NCBI GenBank assembly: GCA_030533445.1
Contig: CM060072.1
Coordinates: forward strand, 17,313,267-17,377,266
Source: Cyprinodon diabolis
Lineage: Eukaryota > Chordata > Actinopteri > Cyprinodontiformes > Cyprinodontidae
Reading direction: 5' to 3'
Length of the DNA stretch: 64,000 nucleotides
In this document: positions 12,626-40,401 of the stretch, one piece after another
Layout: each line of letters opens with the position of its first letter
Position numbering within the stretch: the stretch's first letter is position 1
Program-made: the position numbers and the translations under genes
The notes under the pieces: generated by a model
What the model was told of the DNA's origin: nothing
What the model saw: the letters and a program-made list of their open reading frames with translations, nothing else
Database searches by the model: none

Positions 12626-13425
12626 GCACACCAGCACCACCTGCTGTACGGGATGGCCAAACACAACGCGGTCAATGACATTTCTTTATTAATTTTTTGT
12701 GTCATTCAGTCCTTTTTGATATACTGGTAATGCCAAATGTCCCGACTGGATGGCGAAAAAAAAAAAGTAAACAATTATACCTAGTAATATGCAGTTATAA
12801 AAAAAATACAGCCCTGAAAGTTATTCCATCTATTATTTTTTATTATTTGATTAAATTGTACTTACTACTTACTTTACCTATGTGACATCTACTTAAGATT
12901 TTTTATTATTGTAACTGAGAAGCTTTCTACATAAAAGGATATGGCAGACTACTTCTTAAGCTTAGGGTTTTTAGTATTTGCAGTCATCTACAAAACAACA
13001 GTTTTATTGGGGTAGGAGCCAGCAAATTATTTTATGAACTCATTTAGAACCTCTGGAGATGATTTTGAGAAGAAGACATCTGCAAAAAATGAAGAGTATT
13101 AAATAAAATCCTGCCCAGGGTCTTCAGTCAAAGGCTACTGAATATACACTGTTCTGTAGATTTCTCCTGTCTTCAGCATTTACAAGCATTTTTTGAAAAA
13201 CTATGAGTTACAACAAGGTTTAATTTCCAATCAGGAACAATAAATTAGTTTACTCGAATCAAAATGTATTAGAAATGTTATTTAATGACATATTTCGATG
13301 GGTAAAAGAATAACATCAGATAAAATCTTGGACAAAAAAAAAGAACGTCCATTAGGTGGCGGTAATGCGCCATAAAGTTGGTATGACATCAAAGCAACAG
13401 AAGAAGGTGGATTACACCGGAATTG
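12626..13425. other. Intergenic head-to-head spacer between cnot8 and supt6h
   Basis: About 800 bp of AT-rich DNA with no open coding frame. It separates two divergent promoters and contains the point where a human 5q33-like gene pair meets a human 17q11-like block. I see no recognisable repeat in it. Confidence 0.6.
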
Positions 13426-13526
13426 TCATCACGCCGCTTGTCCTCGGCCATTTTTATTAGGCAAAACACATCATAAAGTAGCTTTTATCAAAACCAAATT
13501 CGGACTATATCACTACAAAACGCCGT
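13345..13526 (+). promoter_or_regulatory. supt6h: supt6h promoter and non-coding exon 1
   Basis: The area around 13,352-13,372 reads AGGTGGCGGTAATGCGCCA, and a YY1-like GGCCATTTTT lies at about 13,447. The region ends at a strong donor (CGCCGT then gtaagt) at 13,526/13,527. This is the only good donor ahead of the coding exon at 18,443, so I infer a non-coding first exon from about 13,430 to 13,526. No TATA box is visible. Confidence 0.5.
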
Positions 13527-14544
13527 GTAAGTTCAACACTATTTATGGCTTTTTAGAATTACCATAATTTTCTGACGTACCGCTAACGCTTGCTAAACCC
13601 AGCGAGGATTGTTTTTGTTGAAGCTAACAGCGCTATGCTAACGCGCTAAGTTTGCTAACGCTAGCATCAAAAGCAACGGGTTATTTTCTGCTACCCCAAG
13701 GCAGGGTTTTGCAAACCCCAAGGCAGCCAGACTTCTATGGAAAATCATAACGTTTTGCTGTTTAAATGATCCATGTAATCGGTTCGAATATAGAGTAAAC
13801 CCTAATGTAGGACGATTTATCACTAGCTAACTCTGCTAGAACTATTAGCGTCATGAAATAGTGCTGTTGATACAGGTTGTAACATTCAACTACGTGTCTT
13901 TTTTTTCTTCAAGTAAATGTTTCGTACTTGTTATATTACAGTTTGTACATGTGGATAATGTTGGCAATTATTGGTTTGGTAGTTGTTTGACTGGTGGTTA
14001 ACTCCGGCCAAGTTGGAGCTGCGCACTGCGGCACACTTGTATTACATGGTTTGTGAAGCATTGTTTCTCTTGTTGTAACGCTGGTATTACAACTGACGGA
14101 GCCTGAAAATCACTATCCAAGCGACGAGACAAGCTCAAAACGTTACTATCTTTTTTCCCTGGCCGATATGCTTAGTCTTTTCGAAGTGATGTCAAGCTAA
14201 GCAGGACATTAGCACTAGCATTTTTCCCAGTACCAACTAACTAACGTTCTGATTAACTGTAAATAATCGAATAACACCGTTGGTTTAGATGCAGTATATA
14301 AGCTACCAGGACAGGCAGCTCCCTGTTTAATAAAAATATATTTTCCCTTTGTGTGCATAATTGTAATATTTTAATGTTCAGTCACATCCATAGCCTGATA
14401 AGTCAATGCATTGTATTTTTAGGTTCTTAGTTTTAAAATACAACCTTCTAGTGTTAAAAAACATCATAAACATAAAAGAAAGCTCACTACTTAACTGTAA
14501 AATAGAATATAGAAGCATATTATGACATAGGAGGTTGGCCATAT

Positions 14545-14926
14545 TGATCGGTTATTGAAATAATCATCAACTAATTTAATAATCGTTTAATCTTTAACTT
14601 TAGTATAGAGACTTTAAAACATGCATTTAGCCAACAGAGCAACCCACTTAGAGCTGTAACTATACCAAAATGAAAAAAAATATATATACATTTGGAAACA
14701 TTTTGCATTCAGGTTAAAAAAAAAAAAAATAAAATAAATAAATCTCTTTTCGCCTGTCAATATCTTCTACACAGAACTCAAGTGGAAAGTGTTTTTTAGT
14801 TTCACAAGGTTAGTTCAATAAATAGTCTAATTTGAGGAATCTTTGGCTGACCAGTTATTGATTGATTAATAAAAAAAATAATCAACAGATTAATCGATTT
14901 GCAAAGAATTGTTAGTTGCTGCTCTA
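14545..14926. mobile_element. Degenerate hAT-type MITE (AT-rich terminal repeats)
   Basis: Both ends carry the AT-rich inverted motif of the abundant fish element with 'aataatcgattaatc'-like termini. The left end reads ggttattgaaataatcatca; the right end reads acagattaatcgatttgcaa and then gttagttgctgctcta. The interior shares 'acagagcaacccacttagag' with the copy at 19,165-19,686. No intact target duplication was found. Confidence 0.6.
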
Positions 14927-15499
14927 CATCAAACTATAGTTGTCAAAGAACAGAACATCACACTACACAGAGCTATATGTGGTCTGCAAAGTTACTGTAA
15001 TTTAGCTTCTATTTTTTTTTTCATATAAGCTTGGGAAAGCTTAAGGATAATAAATAGGTTTGTCTACCGATAAAGGTTACCTATCCACACAAAAAAAGTC
15101 CCTGTCCTTCAAGTACGCTTTAAACCAGTCTATGCTGTAGCAGAAAAGCCAACCCAATAAAGAAGTAGGCAGACTGATTTCAGGACCAGATAGTGTTGAG
15201 ATCAGATGCTCCATTGATAGAATTGCATGCTAACCTGTCCAATGGTTAAATTAGGCATAAAGCTAGAGCTGGGTAATAAATCTCTGTTTAGTTTTTTTTT
15301 CTTTTTTTCTACAAAATCCAATTAATTGATTTTCGTTTTAGTTAAACTTAATAATAAAAAACAAATGAAATATACTTTTTAATAAAAAAAGAAGCCTTGA
15401 TCTCAATCCCCCTCTGGGAGATGACCTCAATTTAAAGGGCGTGCTGTGAAACATCCATTTAGAATGTTTTTCACAACATACAATGAAAATATAACACAC

Positions 15500-16494
15500 T
15501 AGGGCTGGGCGATATAGAAAAAAAGCTTATCGATAAAAAAAATGCATATTGATCGATATCGATAATTATTGAAAAGATTTGAAACCATATTTTATGTGCA
15601 GCTCTGCCTGGACTTTTAATGATATTGCTAAATGATTTAATTTTAATAAAGAACACAAACACAGACTTCCAATTAAATCTTTATTTAACCAACTTTTTTA
15701 ACCGTAACAGAATTGTTTTAAAGAAAAATAACTTAAGAGACCTGAGTTATGTTATTAATTACTGACAAAGAATAAACTAAAGTGACCAGAAAAGTGACCA
15801 AAATAAATAAATAAATGAACCGTCGCCGCCGCCCTCATTCTTCTAAGCTGAACCTGGTTCAGCTTAGTCTCCTGCTTTAACCTGAGTTATTACTTTAAAG
15901 TTGCTGGCCCCTCAGCATTTTTCTCTCAATTGTTAGAACTACGTGGGAAACTGCCCAGAACTGAAAATATATATATATATTTTCCCGAAATTCCCGAAGA
16001 TTCGTCGGAGGCGATGCAGAGCGCGCCGGGGCCTACACAGCTCGTACTCCTGCGGGTGTGAGCGGCTGAGATGATAAAAAAAAAAAAAAAAGTTGGTTGT
16101 GTTATCAGACTTTGTTTTCACTGGTTCCCGACACATTTTACAGATGACTGTGGTTTGTTTTTTGTCCGACTTGCCATAACCGAAATACTGCCAAACTGGC
16201 GAACTACAAAAACCCTTCTTTTGAACAATTTCCTCCGCCTCTCCTTGCTACGACATCTTCATGTGCTCTGTGTTGTGGTTTGAGAGGGCGGCGCTTGGTG
16301 ACGGCGTGCCTGGGTCCGCGATTGTGATTGGTTGGGAGGAAGCAGTGACTAGCATAAACCTACATGCTAGGCTACAATGAGAAGGAAGGAAAACTGCGTT
16401 TTTTTTATCAAACTTTTATCGACTCTCTTTTTTTCTATTGCGCCACACGTCTATCGATCGATATATATCGTTATTGAATTATCGCTCAGCCCTA
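15500..16494. mobile_element. Non-autonomous hAT element with 8-bp target duplication
   Basis: The left terminus is TAGGGCTGGGCGATAT and the right terminus TTATCGCTCAGCCCTA: near-perfect inverted repeats 995 bp apart. The element is flanked by an exact 8-bp direct repeat TAACACAC (15,492-15,499 and 16,495-16,502), the hallmark of hAT insertion. It has no transposase frame. The interior includes an A-rich run and a GC-richer segment (16,000-16,060). Confidence 0.85.
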
Positions 16495-16505
16495 TAACAC
16501 ACTAA

Positions 16506-16894
16506 GGCTGTGTCCGAGCGTCTGCCCGAACCCCCTAATCCGTCAATCCCTATATAGAGCGGGGACCATATAGTGGACTTTATAGTAAACTCAGTTAACT
16601 GAGTAACCCCGCCTCCCCAGACGGTGCCTACACAATTTTTCTTATTTGTTGTGGACCGATGTGACAACACATCCCATAATGCTTTACGAGGAGAGCTGTC
16701 CTTAGAGCAAAGCGTTCTGGGGTGAATCTGCTTATCTAGTGACCATGGATTGTCACTGCTTTTCAAGGTGCATTGTGCAAAATTTCAAGTCAGCTACTTT
16801 TTCATCCACTAGACGTTTGAAAATTAATTTATAATGGCGTATACACAATATAGTGCCCTATATAGTAATTAGGGTGGATATGCCGGACACAGCC
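16506..16894. mobile_element. PIF/Harbinger-type MITE with TAA target duplication
   Basis: Terminal inverted repeats GGCTGTGTCCG (16,506-16,516) and CGGACACAGCC (16,884-16,894), flanked by TAA on both sides (16,503-16,505 and 16,895-16,897). The 389-bp length and the 3-bp TWA duplication fit a Harbinger MITE. It abuts the right target duplication of the hAT element at 15,500-16,494. It contains several 'ctatatagt' motifs near both ends and no coding capacity. Confidence 0.8.
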
Positions 16895-17653
16895 TAAATT
16901 TTTGCAACTAGTGGTGTTAAACTGAGAGCTGGTTTCTTAGTTATGAGTTGGTGCCTGATAACAAAAGGATGAACTGAAGTTAGTTTGAATTATGGAAGGA
17001 TAAACAAAGTGTTGGTTAAAACAAATCCTAGGTTTTAACTAAATGGTTACAAACAAAAAAGGATTATTCAATGGATCGCCTGGCATGGGCATTATTCATG
17101 TCTTTTGTTGATAATCTCCAAGAACATTGACTCTCTTGCATTTTTAGCTGGAATTTAGATCTGTAAACTCTATAGATATTATGGAGACCTAGAGTCCAGT
17201 CTGATGGTTATCATCTAGTTTATCTTCTAAGTTACAGGAAAATTAAGTATTAGAAGAGTAAATGCGGTCGAGGTTGTGGTAGCACTGTCCTTAAAGATCT
17301 TATGTTTCTTTGGCAGTTACTAGAACTTGTGCTTTTAAAGTCATAGGGAAATCATATATAAATGTCAAATCATTCTGGCTTAAACATGTATATAAATGTA
17401 CTCTTTATCAGACTGTATTGTTCCAAAATTTAGAAAATTTCTATAAAAAAAAAAATCCTGCCTTAAAATCTGTGGGTTTTTTCGTTATTTTATGCAGGCC
17501 AGTTAGTTATCCGTCAGCTTGAACACCTAAGTTTGGCCAATCATTGATCAACGGTCATCTGTCAATCACATTTTTTTTAGTCATAGCATCTTGATTCATA
17601 TGTCCCGGCTAATATACATAAAGGTTGAAATAAGAAAAAAGAATCATTTACTT

Positions 17654-17892
17654 TACCATTTAGTTCCGTCCCAGTGTTCACGGGGATGGACGTCTGTGTC
17701 TTCTGCATGCGTAGAGCTAACAGAACTGGCAGCGTTGCGAGGCAAGGGCTCAAACATGTACGGCTGTAAGCCTTCTACACCAAACCAAGCTTCTGCCGCC
17801 CTGGCGTCCTCTTCCACAACAACTTTGTCCCTGCTTTCCTCCTCTAAATAAAAAATGGATGACGGAGGAGACTCATCCATGACCTGCGACAA
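17654..17892 (-). pseudogene. Open fragment resembling a repeat-borne protein N-terminus (P2X7-tail-like family)
   Basis: The minus strand is open for 79 codons inside supt6h intron 1. It starts MSQVMDESPPSSIFYLEEES and contains GLQPYMFEPLPR, then DVHPREHWDGTKW. In fish genomes similar acidic N-termini with a 'QPYMFEP' motif precede the Cys-rich domain found in P2X7 tails and in dispersed repeat-borne genes; I recall this and have not searched it. The Cys-rich domain is not present here, so this is at most a truncated copy. It could also be a chance frame. Confidence 0.35.
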
Positions 17893-18446
17893 AAAAAAAA
17901 AAACTCTCCTCCTCTTGCATGTTTCTGCTGTCCATAGCGATCCTTGACACTGTCGTTGCTAAGTGCTACTTGGTCCCAATATAATTTCCCGTTGGGAACC
18001 TACTAGCACTAAGTTGCTAACTGGTTAGCAAGATGCTTCCGAGAAACTAGTTACAATCAAACTTGCTTGCGACCCTTCCACCACAACAATCTCGCCCCCT
18101 TGATAAACAACCTATCACATTCACTTCATTCACTCATGTAAAGTCGGGCACCACTCGGGAGAATTCGGAAATGCAACTGTTGGAACAGCCGTTTCCCTTC
18201 AACTTTAAAGATAGAAAAGTGACCAGATAGACCAACATCAGTAAGAGACTTTAGAAATTTATAAACAGTAATAGATGACCAGGTTTAGAATATATATGGT
18301 TTTAAAGAAACTCAGGTAAAAGTATATTAGCTTTGTGAATTTAACTCGGTTATCATAATGAGTCTCTTTCCAATCTGTTGTTGCTGTGATACATGCAAGG
18401 TGTCAGGGAAGCCTTCTTACATCCTTTTTTTTGCCCCCCCAGGAAC

Positions 18447-34809
<16,363 letters not shown>

Positions 34810-35329
34810 GACATAGAGGGGGGTGTGGCTTCAATACCCCCTCCCTACAACCTTACTTCATCCTTTGTACTGCTTCACTCGGAAAACCTTTAACCCACCC
34901 CATCCCACCCACAGCCATTAAGCTGTTGTTCCATTCATACATTTACCTCCTGATATCATGCAGCAGTCAGTATATTCACATGTCAACCCATTTCCTTCTC
35001 CTGTCATCCCACAGCAGGTGTTTTAGTTCCTCTCCTCTTGCCAATCTCCTCCAGCTGCAAAACATTTTTGCATGTCATGCAGACAAGTCGTACAAAGATT
35101 GAAAAAAAACTAAATACTTGAAGTATCAGTTACATATGGGAAATGGACCTAAACAGACACTGACAGACAAGCTGTCCTCCTATTTTTGGTCTTTCAATTG
35201 CTTTCTGTTTATTCCTGGGGGGTTTTGGCAGAAGGGAACAGCTGAGATGTTGAGTTGGAAAAGCAGCTGCCAAAACAACGCTTTGGATCAGGAAATGATT
35301 TGATATCTGTACGGAAATGCGTCAGTATG

Positions 35330-35335
35330 AATAAA
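35330..35335 (+). terminator. supt6h: supt6h polyadenylation signal AATAAA
   Basis: The first AATAAA after the stop codon (521 bp downstream), followed by a T-rich stretch (cttctttctttctgtc). A second candidate, AATAAA at 36,322-36,327, is also followed by GT/T-rich sequence, so a longer 3'UTR of about 1.5 kb is possible. Confidence 0.6.
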
Positions 35336-35359
35336 GACTTCTTTCTTTCTGTCCGAACT

Positions 35360-38300
35360 TTCAGACTCTGCTCACATCTGTCAAGATAAACACAAATGTA
35401 ACTGTGCAGATTCGTCCCGAGTTAGGGAAAGACCGCGTTCTCAAACGTGTGCTAATGCTAATTGTGTTAAGATCAGCTGACACGTCTTCTGGCTCCTGCA
35501 GAAATGATTAGACGTGTTAAAAGACTGCGGACATGAACCACACTGGGAACAGTGGCTCCTCTTCGTCACTTTGTGCTCCTACACTAGTCATTGCACAGTG
35601 GAATCTTATTATTTTTTTTTTTTTTAAGTAACTGACTTTTAATAGGACACTGAAAGATGTTTGACAAACTTCTCAGTTTAGTCAGTGAAGCATCTCTAAG
35701 TTTATTTGAACCTCCACACACAATGACTTCTTGAGACTGTGTAATCATTTCATTTGAATTTAAAGTCAGTTTTGAAATGTGAGGAATTATACCCCTCATC
35801 CCCTTCATTACACGGCATGAGACAGTATCAAGATTTTTTTTTTTTACACATCTGAAGCAGATGAATTCTCATGTTTATGTGGAACAGTCCTATCGGAGAG
35901 ATTTCTACCTTCCGTGATCATATTCCCAGCGCTGTCATATTCTAAACTGCACACGTTAATCTCAGTAGAGTGAATATTAAGAATCAATTTTATGATCGTC
36001 TTTGCGGCATTTCAAGGCCGCTCTGCTTCCCTCTTGACTTATGCGTTCATCTCTTTTTATTGAAGTGTTTTTTTGTCCCACAGTACAAACAAGCTGCACT
36101 GGTTCCTAACCATGTGCTTAAACCTGCAGTGTGCAAATGTAACGCGGTCCCATGACATGCATATCCTTTTAAAATGTTTTTAAGGCACTCTTGCTTTGAG
36201 TTGTGCAGATTAGCTGCACAACGTTGATCTCGGAGGGACTGATAGGTTGTCAGCAGCAGTTGGTTAAGGTGGTGAAATGTCTTTGCCTCTGTTGATGACC
36301 TTTTCTAACTGTGATCTCTTTAATAAAAGTGTTCATAGTAAATTCTTTTTGTCTTTTTTATGCTAATTATGAAAAAAAAAACATCAAGCGTTTGACTGAG
36401 GGGAAAAAAGAAAATCCTATATTTTGTGTAACTGTCCTGCTAAATTGTAAACATTTGGTGAAATGGAGCTAAGAAATTATTAGGCTGATACTCCAAAAAC
36501 TAAGTGACTGAATTTTTCCATTCCTCGTTTTAGAAAAGTAACTGGTAAACCATTTCATCTCTTAGCTTTTTTCCCCCGTTCAAATGTAGTTTAAAATGTA
36601 ATTTTCCTTTTCAACATAACAGTTAAAAGATGCTTGAAAGCTCCTTATATCTTATAAAGTTTTAGGTCTTGACCTTACAGCGGTTTTATGATCCCTCTGC
36701 AGCAGTAAGATGTCCACTGTTAGAAACTTAGAAAAGACAAATAGTCAAACTGTTTAATAGACTAATTACCTGAGTGGTATACAGGGCTTAAAGCTATTGA
36801 AAGCTTTAAATCTTTATCAGAAAATTAGATTATAAACATAAATCCAAATAAAAGACCTTCAGGAAGACTGCTGACCTGGAACATGTCCAGCAGATGTTGA
36901 CATGACAAGAGAAGTCAGCCTCAAAAGGCCACTGGTGAAGAATCTGACTATTTGCAGACTTCCATGTTCAGTTATATTCATGGCGTTAAGAGGGTAGAGA
37001 AGATTTGGTAAACAAATATCCACAAGCAACAGCTACAATTAAAACCTTGTTGCTCCAAATCCTGCAAGCTGTATCTGGGACATGGGTTTATCTGGTGAAA
37101 TCCTGTTAAACTTTCCTGAACCAGAGATGTCCAAAACATTTTTTCCTGGGAGAAAGAAACAAGAAAAGCTGTAGCTCGGTCCAACCTTTTATTCAAAGAC
37201 CTTCAATTTATAATCTAACTAATCTAACAATTTATAATCTAACTATTTAAGAATTCAAGCTGCCTGAGGTCCAAATGATTTGGAGACAGAGGTGTCAAAA
37301 AATTAAAGTTTATTACTCAAGTACAAGTATAAATCTTACTGTTTAAAAACACTTTTAGTAATAGTATCAACTTGAGCTTTTTACTCAAAATTATAAAAGT
37401 ACCAGTTTTAAGTAAAGTAATGCAGGACAGATGCTTTAAACCTTACACTGGTTACTGCACAAGCCTGTTAAAGGAACATTTTTCTACAATTCTGAATAAC
37501 TCAAATTTATCCTTGAATCATCTTGAAAAACAATTTATTTTGGTATGTGGTGAACAACATGTTGGTGCAGCGCTGTGTCCAATCATAAATAATTATTTTA
37601 TTTGTAGATTAAACAATTTTGATGGTCTTTATTTTGTTTTAAAGCAATCAGGCTATAATGAAAATTGGGCATTAAATGAAACAAAACCAACAAGTCAATT
37701 TTCAAAAAGCAAGGTGTAGAAAGTAGAGAACTAAAAAAAAAAGTGTAAGGAGTAGAAATAAAAAGTTGTCTAAAAAAATAATTATTCCAGCAAAGTATAG
37801 ATAGTCAGAGTTTCTACTTAAGTAATGTAATAAAGTATTTGTACTTTGTCACTTGACACCTCTGCTTGGAGAGACATGCCCTGTTGGTCGTCCCCCGTCT
37901 TTTATCAGGTGCAAAGACAGAAAAACCTGAAAAACTCTTCAAACCAATAATTGACACACAATAGCAAAAAAAAATGCAAAGAAAAAATGCTGCAAGAGGC
38001 AAAAACAACTTCAGGTTAAGAAAAGTTACATATTAGCATAGCTTAAGTTCTTCTGACCACTAGGGGGAAATTATCGTTTCATAAGGCCTAAGGGTTTCAG
38101 CTGTTGACATAAGTGCAGTCCAAATAGTGCTTGCAGCAAGGAAGCAGGATGCTATTTATCAATAATTCATTTAGCATAGGGACCTCCTTATGTAACCTGG
38201 AATAAGCCAGGTTGATAAGTATAGTCCAGTTAGAATTCAACACAGTATCCATCTGGAAAGGCTCCTGTTCAAAGTGTTTGCAAAAGGTAAGGACATCAAG

Positions 38301-40401
38301 TATAATTGTTCGAGCAGATTGGTTAAATAAAGCGGCATGTGCCTTCTCATGTCGAGCTGTTAGCCAATCGCAGCAGCAGTAGCAGCTGTCATGTATCACA
38401 TATTACTGATAAATCAAACTCTCGTCCTTTCTCATCCACAAAGACCCACTTTAAATCCTGTTGCTCTTAAAAAAAAAAAAGAATTAGAGGGTATTCCAGC
38501 TAAAATTTGCATAGCCTTCCGATTCTACTTTGCGTGTTGCACATCAATGCATTTCATTGGTCCAAAACATTTCTATAGCAAGGCTAATGCATCTATTAGC
38601 TTCTGGAAGGATGAATGTTCAGGAGCTTTTGAAGTCATAAACCCCGCACATATTCCTCTTGCATGTCCTGTAATATGCAAACATACACAGCTTCATAGTC
38701 TATGTTAAGGATTTATAATGGAGGGCTTCAGATGTTTGCTACTTTTAATTTCTTAGTTTTTTGTAGTTCTTTTCCAGGAGGCTCCAATCCTAATCTGGCA
38801 AGCATCCCCCATGTGCCTGTCCGTCCGTTGTGACATTTTGTCAGGAGTTCCTTTTCTACCCTGGATCCTGCAAAATGTGAAGGGATAGGAGCCAGGATCA
38901 GGAGGTAGGAGCTATAAGTAGACAAGATGTCCGACCTGCGAACATTTGGTACTTTTTCCATTCAATCTTTTATTTTTTAAATTTCTCTGAAATTAAATTG
39001 CCCCCCTTGACCACATTGCAGTGCTTTATCGGACAAAAGACTCGCCTGATCTAAATTCCTCAGTGAATATCTGGTTTAATGTTGAGATAAAGGTAAGAAA
39101 CACCAAATTCTATATTTAAAGCACCATGGGGTTCCTAACCAGCTTCTCTTTCATGGCGGCATTGATGCAGTAATTTAAACAAAGAATCCAGGCCAAGTAT
39201 TGAGGTCATACACTAGATTAAATGACACCTAATCACGTTTTCTGTTTCGTGGAATTAAAATGCATTTATTTATTATGTCAACAAAACGTAACATTTGTAG
39301 TGAACAGGATCGTTGTCCCGCTTCTATATTGTAACAAAACAGAAACATCATTATAATCCAGTAAACTGGGCTAAAACCTAATATCTGTGATATTAGAGAA
39401 TGTTTTCAGTCTCAAACCACTGATTGACTGTTAAATGTAATAAATCCTTCAGACATTTTTCTATGCTCTGATTTCCAGCAAATTCTCTTCTATGGCAGTA
39501 TCAATAAAATCTCACAGTTCATGTTTTGTTATGTTATCAACCAAATTATTTTTAATGTAGTTAATTTTAATTTTCAAGTGTACCAAGAATTACAGAAACT
39601 GTTTTCTGTGTTGCTTTCTGAAAAAGATATACAGTTACAGTAAGCCTCATAGCTTAAAATCGAAAATAAATTGATTGATTGATTGAACTATGAGTGATAA
39701 ATATTAGATCAATAATATTTAGTGAAGCTTCATTCCCATAATGTCAAACGTTTATTTTCACAAATCATTTATAAGAGTAGTATAATAAGTAGTATAATAA
39801 AAATTTGGGCCAGTCTGTTTTCATGCACTCATGCTTTTCTTCCCGCTCTCGATTCCCAGCTAATAATCCCTCCATTCCCGCATCATGTGAGCTCAGTGTC
39901 AGAGAAGAAGGGGGGATGATGGGAATGATGGTGGTCATTTGATCCGAGGTATGCATCACATTAGCCAACACACAGACACATGACCCGAGGTCAGCAGAGG
40001 GGGAAAAAAGATGCAGAGGAGGATATTCTCAAAGTCCACACTAACAGGAGAAACTACTGGTTTCTGTTTATACAGGCAATGTTTTGTGAAGTTCGGTTAA
40101 ATTTTCGGGAAATGTGACAAATAGTTATTTGTTTCAGATCTGATCTGCGCTAAACTTTCGGAGAAAACACGGCTTGAGTCATTCTGCTTGCAGGCTTGTT
40201 TACAGACTCAATGGGAGTCTTTATATTGGTGCTCCAACTTCCATCACGTCAAGTATTTTCTGAAATTGTTGGAATCCCACAAAGACAGCATGCGTAGCTG
40301 CTACCGCTTCAAGCAGTCCTGCTCGGGGTATCCGCACTGGTCCAATGAGTCTAACAGCTTCAGTCCGTTCATTATTTGGTTAAAAAAGGTGTTTGATCGT
40401 C
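35360..40401. other. Gene-free interval between supt6h and rab34
   Basis: About 5 kb of AT-rich DNA. It contains the hAT MITE at 37,287-37,864 and a CTCF-like motif at 38,057-38,070. The part near 40,300-40,401 is the rab34 3'UTR. In human, PROCA1 lies between SUPT6H and RAB34; I found no sequence resembling it here. Confidence 0.6.
37287..37864. mobile_element. Non-autonomous hAT MITE with 8-bp target duplication
   Basis: Terminal inverted repeats CAGAGGTGTCAA (from 37,287) and TTGACACCTCTG (to 37,864), 578 bp in total. The flanks are TTTGGAGA on the left and CTTGGAGA on the right, an 8-bp duplication with one mismatch. CAGAG termini with 8-bp duplications are typical of hAT. A second, interrupted copy in the opposite orientation starts at 42,430. 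The interior has tracts such as 'tactcaagtacaagt' and is non-coding. Confidence 0.8.

Larger units (their letters stand above)
13527..18442 (+). other. supt6h intron 1, repeat-filled
   Basis: A 4.9-kb first intron containing at least four transposon-derived segments, listed separately: 14,545-14,926; 15,500-16,494; 16,506-16,894; about 17,640-17,895. The rest is AT-rich with no exon seen. The acceptor is a C-rich tract at 18,433-18,442, only 4 nt before the start codon. Confidence 0.6.
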
